A stretch of DNA of 38,758 nucleotides from a virus, in the IMG/VR virus record IMGVR_UViG_3300042340_000245, positions 1-38,758 of that record; one strand, written 5' to 3'. A program made the position numbers and the translations under genes. The notes under the pieces are model-generated. The model searched no databases and was not told the DNA's origin. It saw nothing but the letters and a program-made list of their open reading frames with translations. Shown one piece after another: positions 1-6,137 of this stretch (the stretch's first letter is position 1; each line of letters opens with the position of its first letter).

Positions 1-127
1 AGAGAGTTAGATTTCAAACACCAATTCAAGCAACCGATAGAATTGTTCTTGAAGTTACTGACCCAGTTGGCAATAGGTGGATGCCAATCGCAGAAGTGGC
101 GACGTTCGCAAATGGTTATCCCTTAAA
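1..127. repeat. Left copy of 127-bp terminal direct repeat (circular contig overlap)
   Basis: These bases are repeated exactly at 38632-38758. The copy lies inside the tail-fibre coding sequence, and joining the two ends keeps the reading frame. A length of exactly 127 matches a common maximum k-mer size in short-read assemblers, so this is most simply the overlap left at the ends of a circular assembly graph and not a physical terminal repeat of the virion DNA. Confidence 0.95.
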
Positions 128-779
128 CCAGTTTACATTTACGACAGGAGGCACCGCCACAAACTCTGTTGGTCTTGCTTGGTTTGGTGTGTCCGGCTCT
201 ACAACAGACATAGAAGTCGCGTTTGGGCGTTACTTTTACGCTGCTCTGGATGGTAGTGCCGTACAAAACTGGGGAGATGCAAACACGGCGGGACGTCGCT
301 GGCGCCTGCGCAAAGTATCCGGCGGCGCGGTTGTGGGCTTCCCCGTAGGCGCTAGAAACGTTGTCGGCGACACGACAGGCACGGCGGTTCCGGCTGGGTA
401 TATTGGTGAGCAAGTCTCAGCGTCACTTTCAGATGTGACACTTACCACATCGACACCAGCAAACGCCGGTTCTATCTCGTTGGGCGTTGGTGTTTGGATG
501 GTATTCTACAAAGGGTCAGTAGACTACACATCCGCGTCAACCTTTACTGACGCACGAACATCAATCTCAACAACAAGTGCCGTTCAGCACGCGCCATCTC
601 AGGTTGGCGATGGTGCAACAAATACCACAGCAGCAAGGCTCTTGGGAACGTCTGTCCGCTATTTGACCGTGTCGTCTACGCAGACAGTTTACGCAGTAAT
701 TCAAGCATCTTTCACTGTTGGCGTGAATGTTCGTTCATCAGCTGCTTCATCTCAATTCTACGCCGTAAGAATCGCCTAA
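3..779 (+). CDS. Tail fibre protein, C-terminal part (continues from 37470 across the circular join)
   Basis: Read in frame from position 3, this is residues 389-646 of a 646-residue protein that begins at 37470. An apparent internal ATG at 81 is residue 415 and not the true start. The segment is rich in Thr, Ser, Gly and Val with alternating hydrophobic residues, as in beta-structured fibre tips. The pattern of 'RVRFQTPIQATDRIVLEV' followed by a Trp-containing strand and 'WRVRKVSGG'-like repeats resembles C-terminal modules of many phage fibres (recollection, not a search). It probably carries receptor-binding or trimerising function. The stop at 777-779 is followed by an AAGGAG ribosome site for the next gene. 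Confidence 0.85.
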   Translation, partial: RVRFQTPIQATDRIVLEVTDPVGNRWMPIAEVATFANGYPLNQFTFTTGGTATNSVGLAWFGVSGSTTDIEVAFGRYFYAALDGSAVQNWGDANTAGRRWRLRKVSGGAVVGFPVGARNVVGDTTGTAVPAGYIGEQVSASLSDVTLTTSTPANAGSISLGVGVWMVFYKGSVDYTSASTFTDARTSISTTSAVQHAPSQVGDGATNTTAARLLGTSVRYLTVSSTQTVYAVIQASFTVGVNVRSSAASSQFYAVRIA

Positions 780-797
780 CCTCACAAGGAGCATCCA

Positions 798-1046
798 ATG
801 ACACTCGCGGTTCAAGTATTGATTGCCTACCTTTTGAGCCACGCCACACCCGTGAAGGCAGAAGCTCGCCAATACCTCAAAGACAAGCTCTCAGGCTGGA
901 AAGAGACACTCGCCTTGGCCGTGTTCGACGTGGCCTGGGACGCAGCTCTTGCGGCCGTTGGCGGCAAGGTCGGCTCTCTGTCGCTGCACGCTGGTGACGA
1001 GTTCGCGTTGGCCTCTATCGCAGCCGACAAGGCCTCGGTGGCCTGA
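798..1046 (+). CDS. Hypothetical small protein, 82 aa
   Basis: The start has a strong AAGGAG site at 786-791. The product has a hydrophobic N-terminus (TLAVQVLIAYLLSH), a basic central stretch and a second Ala/Val-rich stretch near residues 38-55, so it may associate with membranes or form amphipathic helices. No family was recognised. It sits between the tail fibre and small holin-like proteins, and its stop overlaps the start of the next gene (TGATG), which suggests coupled late expression. Confidence 0.75.
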   Translation: MTLAVQVLIAYLLSHATPVKAEARQYLKDKLSGWKETLALAVFDVAWDAALAAVGGKVGSLSLHAGDEFALASIAADKASVA

Positions 1047-1216
1047 TGTTCTGGAAGCTTTTGCCGCTCATCATTGAGGTTGTGCGTCACGCTGGGAGCG
1101 TCGCCGTGGAACGTTACCGCGCGATAAAAGCAGCCGAAGAAAGAAGGAAGGCCGAAGCTCTCAAGCGGACTCAACCTGTGCAAGAATCAGGAACGCAGAA
1201 CACAGGGGAGAAGTGA
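1046..1216 (+). CDS. Hypothetical microprotein, 56 aa
   Basis: The ATG at 1046 overlaps the preceding TGA (1044-1046). Residues 1-13 are hydrophobic (MFWKLLPLIIEVV). A basic Arg/Lys/Glu/Ala-rich helix follows (about residues 22-41), then a polar tail. This looks like a small membrane-anchored or amphipathic protein. The location, directly before a holin-like gene, fits an accessory lysis role, but that is inference from position only. Confidence 0.65.
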   Translation: MFWKLLPLIIEVVRHAGSVAVERYRAIKAAEERRKAEALKRTQPVQESGTQNTGEK

Positions 1217-1222
1217 GACACC

Positions 1223-1459
1223 GTGGAAACCGACGTTCACGACATGGTGGCGATGTGGAGGACCATCAAAATGCTTTCACCACTGTTGCTCATGTGCATC
1301 GGCGGCCTTGCGACCATGATGACGTATTACATGCGCGAGATGAGCAAGAGCATGCGGTACATTTCAGAAGTCATTGTGAAACACGAATCGCGTTTCGAGA
1401 GGCACGAAGACCGCCTCGACAACCACGATGAACGCATCGACAGAATTGAACGAACATAA
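1223..1459 (+). CDS. Putative holin-like membrane protein, 78 aa
   Basis: The start is GTG at 1223, preceded by GGGGAG. Residues about 14-36 form one strongly hydrophobic segment (LSPLLLMCIGGLATMMTYYM). A charged region follows, with a heptad-like pattern ending in RLDNHDERIDRIERT, which suggests a C-terminal coiled coil. A single membrane span plus coiled coil is typical of small phage lysis or XhlA-like proteins. The endolysin is far away on the other strand, so assignment as the holin is uncertain. Confidence 0.6.
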   Translation: METDVHDMVAMWRTIKMLSPLLLMCIGGLATMMTYYMREMSKSMRYISEVIVKHESRFERHEDRLDNHDERIDRIERT

Positions 1460-1507
1460 ACACTTCCGCATCATGGCGGTGCGGTTTAACGAAAGGGATT
1501 CGCGTCT

Positions 1508-1777
1508 ATGTCTAAAGGAATCAAGGAAACCAAAGAGGCACTCGTTCTTGGCTTTGCTATCGCTGGCCTGCTCAAGTCGCACCTTGTCGACGGCTTTCAA
1601 CCTGCCGACGTGCTCAAAATCGTCGAAGGCGCCCTCACTCCTGAGTTTGTCGCTCAGGTCAAGGCTGGCGTCGAAGGCCTCAACGAAGTGAGCGCAGAGG
1701 CTGGCAACATTGACCTTTTCGAAGGTCTTGAGCTTGCCAAGTTTGCGATTGCTGAACTCAAGAAGCTTGCTGCTTAA
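1508..1777 (+). CDS. Hypothetical protein, 89 aa, last gene of the late block
   Basis: The ATG follows an AAAGGG site. The protein is mostly helical in character (Ala, Leu, Lys, Glu rich) with a short hydrophobic stretch near residues 11-22 and no clear membrane span. It is the last gene before the terminator at 1807-1848. No family was recognised. A virion-associated or late accessory function is possible from position alone. Confidence 0.75.
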   Translation: MSKGIKETKEALVLGFAIAGLLKSHLVDGFQPADVLKIVEGALTPEFVAQVKAGVEGLNEVSAEAGNIDLFEGLELAKFAIAELKKLAA

Positions 1778-1806
1778 GTAACTCGGTCTCGTTCCGTACT
1801 TACCTT

Positions 1807-1848
1807 ACGCCTCAGCAATTTCGCTGGGGCGTTTCTGTTTATTTCTTC
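1807..1848 (+). terminator. Rho-independent terminator of the plus-strand late block
   Basis: ACGCCTCAGC (1807-1816) pairs with GCTGGGGCGT (1823-1832) to give a 10-bp stem with one G-U pair and a six-base loop, followed by a T-rich tract (TTTCTGTTTATTT). On the minus strand the stem gains a C-A mismatch and lacks a T tract, so it acts mainly on plus-strand transcription. It lies at the meeting point of the plus late block and the minus block. Confidence 0.85.
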
Positions 1849-2090
1849 CAAGGACAAACGAGCCGCGTGGCATTACTCAAGCATGCAAGGTTTTCTGAGC
1901 CCTCAGGCGAGCACGCGCGTGTAAGCTCGGCAATCATTGGAAAGTCACATGGCGGCTCAGGCGTTGCGCTTGGGGGAATGGATTTAGGCTGACTTTCCTC
2001 TCCAGCATAAAGACCTCCAATAACTCCTATAAACATAGACAGAACGATGAGAGCGGTAATGGATAGAGCGTTAATCAAGGTTTCCACCAT
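1839..2090 (-). CDS. Small membrane protein, 83 aa
   Basis: Residues about 5-28 form one hydrophobic segment (LINALSITALIVLSMFIGVIG). A Pro/Ser-rich linker and a Cys-containing C-terminal half follow, with four Cys residues (near 48, 60, 69 and 79) that could form disulphides if periplasmic. It is the last gene of the minus block and overlaps the end of its upstream neighbour by 16 bases. The topology resembles spanin-like or accessory lysis proteins, but no lipobox or diagnostic motif is seen. Confidence 0.6.
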   Translation of the reverse strand: MVETLINALSITALIVLSMFIGVIGGLYAGEESQPKSIPPSATPEPPCDFPMIAELTRACSPEGSENLACLSNATRLVCPWKK

Positions 2091-2431
2091 TCAGGAGGCG
2101 AGCTTGCGAGGTGTTGTCCAACTTCCTCCGCCATAATAAAAACAGGCGAAATTGGATGAGGCTTGTAGAGATTTTTAAACTCCGCTTTCCTAAGCCACGC
2201 AATCGTGCGCTCTTGCTCTTCCCATTCTTCCATGCTCTGCACCTGTTCACGGTGCATATCAGCTCGAAGTGAGAGAAGGATTTCCGCGACAGTCTGCGGA
2301 GGCAGGCGCAACACAGCCTCGATTGCGACGTCGTTCTCGATGTGCGCTTGCAAGACGTGCTCAAGTTCGTCTAGGTCGCAGGTAAGCGATTCTTTGCGCC
2401 AGTCGTGTTGGTCATAAGGATGTAGCGTCAT
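2075..2431 (-). CDS. Hypothetical protein, 118 aa
   Basis: The start at 2431 has GAGGAG upstream and overlaps the stop of the previous gene by ATGA. The protein is acidic and helical in its first two thirds (Leu, Glu, Asp, Ala rich) and ends in a Pro/Trp-containing tail (SSPPEWWKP). No membrane span or known motif was recognised. It is one of a chain of small minus-strand genes with overlapping ends, suggesting a polycistronic message. Confidence 0.65.
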   Translation of the reverse strand: MTLHPYDQHDWRKESLTCDLDELEHVLQAHIENDVAIEAVLRLPPQTVAEILLSLRADMHREQVQSMEEWEEQERTIAWLRKAEFKNLYKPHPISPVFIMAEEVGQHLASSPPEWWKP

Positions 2432-2667
2432 TTGTTCTCCTCATCCATCCTTTCAAGATGGTACAAAACACGCGTCGCAATCATCTTTGGCTTGAACACG
2501 CCTTCGAGAATTTCTTTCATACCGTTGCGAAGGATTGTGTTTTCTCTTTCGAGTTGGCGACAAAGCCTTTCGAGAGCGGCTGCGGAATTACATTCGAGGT
2601 CGATAGCGTCGGTCCTAGGCGTCGGCATGGTGTCGGAGGGGTCAGCCCCTGCGGGTCTGCCAGTCAT
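2428..2667 (-). CDS. Hypothetical protein with short coiled coil, 79 aa
   Basis: An ATG at 2667 overlaps the upstream stop (ATGA), so it is preferred over the more distal in-frame start at 2709. After a Pro-rich N-terminus (residues 1-20), the protein has a helical stretch (ALERLCRQLERENTILRNGM) with leucine spacing suited to a coiled coil. This lies about 30-50 residues into the protein. No enzyme motif is visible. Confidence 0.6.
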   Translation of the reverse strand: MTGRPAGADPSDTMPTPRTDAIDLECNSAAALERLCRQLERENTILRNGMKEILEGVFKPKMIATRVLYHLERMDEENK

Positions 2668-3074
2668 TCGCGGACTCCGAAGCGTTCGCTCTGAACGCAT
2701 CGCACCCAACGACCGACACGAGGGTTAATGTGAGGCTCAAACGTTTGTCGGCAAACCTCGTAAGGCATACCGTTAGAAGCAAATGCTACCCAAATATCGC
2801 CTTCGGAAGCTATCCGCCTCGCCGACTCCAGCTCCTCGCGCAGCTTGTCGCGTTCTGCTTGAAGTCGAGTTGCTTGCACGCTTTCAAGTGCGCGGCCCAT
2901 TTGGGACTTCTCCAGATCTTCGCACACGCGGGCGAGTTCGTCTTGCAACAACTTGTAGTCTTGTTCCATGAGGTCAATCTTGAATTGCATAATCTTTATC
3001 TTGTCTTGTTCGCTCGGCTCCTCGCGCGTCGTGTTCAAGAGCAGTTCAGTCATCTTCTTCCTCGCACTCATCAT
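2664..3074 (-). CDS. Hypothetical coiled-coil protein, 136 aa
   Basis: The start is taken at 3074 (tandem ATG ATG; AAGGA upstream); 3071 is equally possible. Residues about 20-90 are a long charged helix with regular hydrophobic spacing (KIDLMEQDYKLLQDELARVC, then RLQAERDKLREELE). This is followed by a compact C-terminal region with Trp and Cys. The gene's start lies inside the end of the Cys-pair microprotein gene, in another frame. The function is unknown. Confidence 0.65.
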   Translation of the reverse strand: MMSARKKMTELLLNTTREEPSEQDKIKIMQFKIDLMEQDYKLLQDELARVCEDLEKSQMGRALESVQATRLQAERDKLREELESARRIASEGDIWVAFASNGMPYEVCRQTFEPHINPRVGRWVRCVQSERFGVRE

Positions 3075-3207
3075 GTTCCTTAGAAAATGCGTTACAAAGA
3101 ACAATCATAGCCCAGAGAGGTTGAGGCAGCTTTATATCGTACGTTCCACCGCATCTCGTGCAAACAAGCAGGCCTTGCTTGAAGTCGTAAACAGCGTGGT
3201 CACTCAC
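3046..3207 (-). CDS. Cys-pair microprotein (zinc-ribbon-like), 53 aa
   Basis: The reading frame starts at GTG 3207 and encodes CTRCGGTYDIKLPQP, a hydrophobic stretch (LWAMIVLCNAF) and SKEHDEC, then an acidic tail. The arrangement C-x2-C, Leu-Pro-x-Pro, hydrophobic stretch, Phe-x-Lys-Glu-His-x2-Cys matches a small phage family I have seen in many phages, where the two Cys plus His and Cys could bind zinc. The start overlaps the stop of the upstream 37-residue gene, and the end overlaps the next gene's start. The function of this family is not known to me. Confidence 0.7.
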   Translation of the reverse strand: MSDHAVYDFKQGLLVCTRCGGTYDIKLPQPLWAMIVLCNAFSKEHDECEEEDD

Positions 3208-3313
3208 GATTCGCCCCACTCATCACAGCCAACAAGTAGAGAAACAGCACGGCAGCGATGAAGCCACTGCTCACGTACGCGGCAGGCATGAGCCAGTCAG
3301 ACGTCGATTCCAC
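3200..3313 (-). CDS. Tiny single-span membrane protein, 37 aa
   Basis: The GTG at 3313 has GGAGGGAG about 10 bases upstream. An internal ATG at residue 9 would give 29 residues. The centre (SSGFIAAVLFLYLLAVMSG) is one clean transmembrane segment with a basic/acidic end (ANRE). It overlaps the upstream gene in another frame by 17 bases and the downstream microprotein by 8. Located just downstream of the endolysin, it could be a holin, antiholin or other lysis regulator; this rests on topology and position. Confidence 0.5.
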   Translation of the reverse strand: MESTSDWLMPAAYVSSGFIAAVLFLYLLAVMSGANRE

Positions 3314-3452
3314 GCGCTATCTCCCTCCGTGCGTTAGTGAACTGCCTCGTGCGGTTCCACCTGTGCATCCAGAGCTTCTCTCTGCGTGCAAAGCTGTGGA
3401 GAAACCAGCCTGCAAAGCCCCCGAGGAGGAGGCCTATGGAGAGTGTGGTCAT
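3297..3452 (-). CDS. Small N-terminally anchored membrane protein, 51 aa
   Basis: The ATG at 3452 is preceded by a near-perfect AGGAGG and overlaps the stop of the upstream helix-turn-helix gene (ATGA). Residues 1-20 are a hydrophobic signal-anchor (TTLSIGLLLGGFAGWFLHSF). The remainder is strongly basic (RREK, HRWNRTR, RREIARG). A single N-terminal span with a positively charged tail fits a pinholin/holin or membrane-tethered regulator. No database family was recognised. Confidence 0.6.
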   Translation of the reverse strand: MTTLSIGLLLGGFAGWFLHSFARREKLWMHRWNRTRQFTNARREIARGIDV

Positions 3453-3670
3453 GTGGGCCTCCTAATCTCGAAATAAGTGATTGAAGTCTTGCCGCCATCG
3501 ATGCGCACTCTTTCCTTGCGCAGGATGCCTTTATCCAGCAGTCGCGTGATTGTGAGGTTAAGAGACGAACGGTTCATTCCCGCACGCTTGATAATCTCGA
3601 CGAACGGCAGACGTGGAGTTGGCTTAAAGAGCGCCAGGAGGCGCTCGTCGTTAGAGATTCCAGTTGACAT
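3449..3670 (-). CDS. Winged helix-turn-helix DNA-binding protein, 73 aa
   Basis: The sequence pattern FVEIIKRAGMNRSSLNLTIT followed by RLLDKGILRKERV, a basic wing and a final strand (TSITYFEI) is that of a winged-helix transcription regulator of roughly MarR/IclR-like layout. It starts inside the last codons of the endolysin gene (20-base overlap). Its stop overlaps the start of the 51-residue membrane protein. A role in regulating the lysis block is plausible but inferred. Confidence 0.7.
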   Translation of the reverse strand: MSTGISNDERLLALFKPTPRLPFVEIIKRAGMNRSSLNLTITRLLDKGILRKERVRIDGGKTSITYFEIRRPT

Positions 3671-4949
3671 CGAGAACCCTCGGATTGTGCTTCCTCAGCG
3701 CTGCGACGAACCTCTTAAGATCTGAAATATCGCGAAACACAACGCAGCCAGCAGAGCCAGGAGAAGCGCCAATGTTGTGGTCTTGATGTATGCCGAAAGC
3801 CCCACGGTCATCGCTAAATTCAGCATCAAGGCCAACCCACACAGGGCCCAGACCAGCGCCAAAAGAGCCCTCATAGTTGTCCTTTCCGTTGGCAAATTCG
3901 ATTGAGCCGATGCGGTACCGACCTTGCGGAATTGGTTCGAGGTTTCCTGGAAAGCTCCGAGGGTCTTGAGGACGGCGGAGCGTCTGGCGTCCGCGAGCGC
4001 CTGAGGCGACAGCGAAAGTGTCGTCGCCGACGTAGAGAATCAGGTTCTTTAGCCCAGCCCATGCGCCGACGTACTCGCCACCTGTTGCACGCAGAGTCGC
4101 CACGCTGTTGTCTACTGGCGGCTTTGGCGCACGCGCTTTCGTGAGTGCTGCTTCGATGGCTGCGCGAGTCTTTGGGCCAACGATGCCGTCCATGTGCTCC
4201 TTGCCAAATGTGTTTCCTTGGAAAACGCGAACCGCGTACTCCACATGCTCATTGAACACGTCGCCAACGAGCTCGCCATCGGCTGGCTTGCGCAGGTATC
4301 CGAGGCCGATGAGCGCGCATTGAAGGTGGTAGATGTCATCGCCAAACGGCATGACGCTTGACGTCATTATGTTGCCTAGGTTGCGCGTCCACGGCAACGG
4401 CACCGGACACGGTGCGTAGTGTCTGCCCTGTGTCGATACAGGCGCATCAATCGGGGTTTGTGGTGCAGGTATCGATACAGCGCGCAAGAACAACTCGCGC
4501 TCTGCTTTGCGGCGGCGTGTGAGGCCAGCAAGCTCTGTCAGCTGCCCGTTGATTGTGCCTTTGTTCCACATAAGGAACGCCTCAGCACAGCCACGATAAT
4601 CGCCAGCGTTGAGCAAGCGACGCGCGGTTGAGCCAGCGAAAGCGCCAGCGCCAATGTTATAGCAAAGAGACACAAGCGCCGCGTGTTGATTCTCGTTCAA
4701 CTCAACCTTGACAAGACGTTCGATATCCTTTTCAAACCCTGCGACTTCTGCTTCGAGAAGCTCTTGCGCCAGCTTGCGCGAGATGACGTCACCACGTCGC
4801 ACGGGGCGACCGTTGAGCATGATAGAGCCCCATCCGACCGTCCAGACGCCCACGGGGTCAATGTAGGCTTCAGCATCTCCGTTTGGAAGCTCGCGGTGGT
4901 AGCCTTCGAATTCTTTGATGAGGTCGAATCCGGCTTTATTTGTCTTCAT
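3651..4949 (-). CDS. Three-domain endolysin: GH24 lysozyme, peptidoglycan-binding, L,D-transpeptidase-like
   Basis: Residues 7-155 are a T4-type (GH24) lysozyme: Glu15 in KEFEG, Asp31 and Thr37 in the D-x5-T motif (DPVGVWT), then VGWGS. The spacing from Glu15 to Asp31 is longer than in T4 lysozyme. Residues about 205-270 match a PG_binding_1 repeat (LQCALIGLGYL ... VGPKTRAAIEAAL). Residues about 285-425 look like a YkuD/L,D-transpeptidase or DUF2778-type domain, with FGIHQD and the Cys motif SPGSAGCVVF. The product should cleave host peptidoglycan at lysis. No signal peptide is seen, so export would need a holin. The start has AAAGGA upstream. Length (432) is long for a GH24 endolysin. Confidence 0.88.
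   Translation of the reverse strand: MKTNKAGFDLIKEFEGYHRELPNGDAEAYIDPVGVWTVGWGSIMLNGRPVRRGDVISRKLAQELLEAEVAGFEKDIERLVKVELNENQHAALVSLCYNIGAGAFAGSTARRLLNAGDYRGCAEAFLMWNKGTINGQLTELAGLTRRRKAERELFLRAVSIPAPQTPIDAPVSTQGRHYAPCPVPLPWTRNLGNIMTSSVMPFGDDIYHLQCALIGLGYLRKPADGELVGDVFNEHVEYAVRVFQGNTFGKEHMDGIVGPKTRAAIEAALTKARAPKPPVDNSVATLRATGGEYVGAWAGLKNLILYVGDDTFAVASGARGRQTLRRPQDPRSFPGNLEPIPQGRYRIGSIEFANGKDNYEGSFGAGLGPVWVGLDAEFSDDRGAFGIHQDHNIGASPGSAGCVVFRDISDLKRFVAALRKHNPRVLDVNWNL
3695..3874 (-). CDS. Candidate nested holin, 59 aa, out of frame inside the endolysin gene
   Basis: An ATG at 3874, with AAAGGA five bases upstream, opens a frame wholly inside the C-terminal part of the endolysin gene. It encodes two hydrophobic segments, about residues 3-26 (ALLALVWALCGLALMLNLAM) and 33-53 (TLALLLALLAALCFAIFQIL), and ends in RGSSQR. 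Two spans with a basic tail is a class II holin layout. Frames shifted within GC-rich genes can be hydrophobic by chance, so this is a candidate only. Confidence 0.4.
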   Translation of the reverse strand: MRALLALVWALCGLALMLNLAMTVGLSAYIKTTTLALLLALLAALCFAIFQILRGSSQR

Positions 4950-4951
4950 TG

Positions 4952-5341
4952 TTATTCCTTTAAGCAGACGATTTGCACGCGCTCACCCTGAGCAAGATGC
5001 TCGGGGGCACGGACGCGGATATAGGCGAAGCTGATTTCAACGATGCGTTTAAGGACGTGTGAGGGGATGGGAAACGCCTGAGCCTCCACATCCCTGCGCA
5101 GCAGGCACCACAGCGCGTTGTCTGTGACTGCGAAATCGGCAAGCCAGAATTTCCCGTTGCCATCTATTTCGGCGCCAAAGTCGTTGAGACGCTGAGCGAT
5201 AAACTGGTGAACTTGGAACAGCACACCCTCAGCGTGCAACCGCAACACAAGGTCACGCTCGAGGCGTTTCTTTGCGTCGCACAGGCTGTCTGGCAGACGG
5301 GCCTTAGCCCCGGAAGCGCGGCTGACAGTAACGTTTTTCAT
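4952..5341 (-). CDS. Hypothetical protein, 129 aa
   Basis: The start at 5341 has GGAG nine bases upstream. The protein has mixed alpha/beta character (EGVLFQVHQFIAQRLNDFG, then KFWLADFAVTDNALWC, then HVLKRIVEISFAYIRV) and no membrane span. It ends two bases upstream of the endolysin start and overlaps its upstream neighbour by 38 bases, so it is probably in the same message. No family was recognised. Confidence 0.65.
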   Translation of the reverse strand: MKNVTVSRASGAKARLPDSLCDAKKRLERDLVLRLHAEGVLFQVHQFIAQRLNDFGAEIDGNGKFWLADFAVTDNALWCLLRRDVEAQAFPIPSHVLKRIVEISFAYIRVRAPEHLAQGERVQIVCLKE

Positions 5342-5528
5342 TAGGCGTCACTCCATTCGGTCTTCCGGTTGGCACAGGCGGGCTCTTCTCGATAATCCAC
5401 TGGCGAAGTGTGGGCGTGTCCGTGGCCTTGAAGATTCCCACAACCCGACCTTCATGGTCGTATTGTGTCACAACGTCATCATCTTCGTCGAGTGTGAACT
5501 TTCCTTGTCCGCAGAGAACTTCTCTCAT
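5304..5528 (-). CDS. Hypothetical acidic protein, 74 aa
   Basis: The ATG at 5528 overlaps the upstream stop (ATGA). The N-terminal half is acidic and probably beta-rich (KFTLDEDDDVVTQYDHEG, VVGIFKA). The C-terminal half is Pro/Arg-rich and overlaps the next gene in another frame. It has no recognised motif. Tight packing with neighbours supports that it is expressed. Confidence 0.6.
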   Translation of the reverse strand: MREVLCGQGKFTLDEDDDVVTQYDHEGRVVGIFKATDTPTLRQWIIEKSPPVPTGRPNGVTPNEKRYCQPRFRG

Positions 5529-5722
5529 TCGTACTCCGATGCTATCTCGCGAATCTCTTCAAGGGCTTTGCGGTAACGTTCAATAGATGGCTCGCCGTGC
5601 TTAAGCGCTGCTCGTACAGCAGCCTGGATATCCCACATGCTTGATGCCATGAGTTGAGCGCTAGCAGCGTTCGAAAACTCTCTTTGTTCTTCTGGCAGAT
5701 TGAACTTCAGGGTGGCTTTCAT
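5525..5722 (-). CDS. Hypothetical helical protein, 65 aa
   Basis: The start is set at 5722, where GAGG lies upstream; an in-frame start at 5752 is less likely. The protein is short and helical (EEQREFSNAASAQLMASSMW, then SIERYRKALEEIREIASEYE) and resembles small phage proteins beginning MKATLKFNLPEE that I have seen in other phages without known function. Confidence 0.65.
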   Translation of the reverse strand: MKATLKFNLPEEQREFSNAASAQLMASSMWDIQAAVRAALKHGEPSIERYRKALEEIREIASEYE

Positions 5723-5803
5723 TGCTTCCTCGATAAAAGAACAACCCACCAAACAACCCCTCCCAAAAAGCGAGTCGAATGGTGGGCCGCTCCCTGGCGG
5801 AGG

Positions 5804-6052
5804 TTAATTATTCCATTGATCGACAGGAAATTTTCTCTGTTGATCCTCTCTTTGAAATGCTTCTTTTCTCATGTGTGCAGCAAGTATAGCTTCCTGATTA
5901 ATCCAGTCTGCTATCTGAACTGGGCGGAATCCATTTTTTTGCTGCACTCCGCGAGTCGGACTAACGAGATGGCAGTAAATCTTACCGTCGCGAAGCGAAC
6001 CTTGGGAGACGATTTTCCATTCTTCGCCGTCGTAGTTGACGATTGGATACAT
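5804..6052 (-). CDS. Hypothetical protein, 82 aa
   Basis: The ATG at 6052 follows a GGAG-containing leader. The first half looks like a small beta domain (EEWKIVSQGSLRDGKIYCHL), followed by a charged helical tail ending in FPVDQWNN. A promoter/operator candidate lies at 6104-6131 directly upstream. No family was recognised. About 80 bases without a gene separate it from the next gene downstream (5722). Confidence 0.65.
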   Translation of the reverse strand: MYPIVNYDGEEWKIVSQGSLRDGKIYCHLVSPTRGVQQKNGFRPVQIADWINQEAILAAHMRKEAFQREDQQRKFPVDQWNN

Positions 6053-6103
6053 GTTCTCATTCTCCGCCAGGAGGTTGTCACTCGTGACTGAGTGATGGCC
6101 AAC

Positions 6104-6131
6104 ATCTAACGAGAGCGTTAGCCTGAGTCAA
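6104..6131 (-). promoter_or_regulatory. Candidate sigma70 promoter with embedded operator palindrome
   Basis: On the minus strand, TTGACT (6131-6126) is followed after 16 bases by TTAGAT (6109-6104). A perfect 6-bp inverted repeat, CTAACG-AGAG-CGTTAG at 6106-6121, overlaps the -10 element and spacer, which is where a repressor would block initiation. It lies between the helix-turn-helix gene at 6138 and the gene starting at 6052. The -10 match is weak. Confidence 0.4.
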
Positions 6132-6137
6132 GAGGTT

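Noticed and set aside
1-127. Physical direct terminal repeats of T7 type
   Set aside because: The length equals a typical assembler k-mer and the repeat sits within a coding sequence; read-end data would be needed to revive this idea.
81-779. Stand-alone 232-residue gene starting at ATG 81
   Set aside because: The frame is open from position 3 and continues from 37470 across the circular join; there is no ribosome site before 81.
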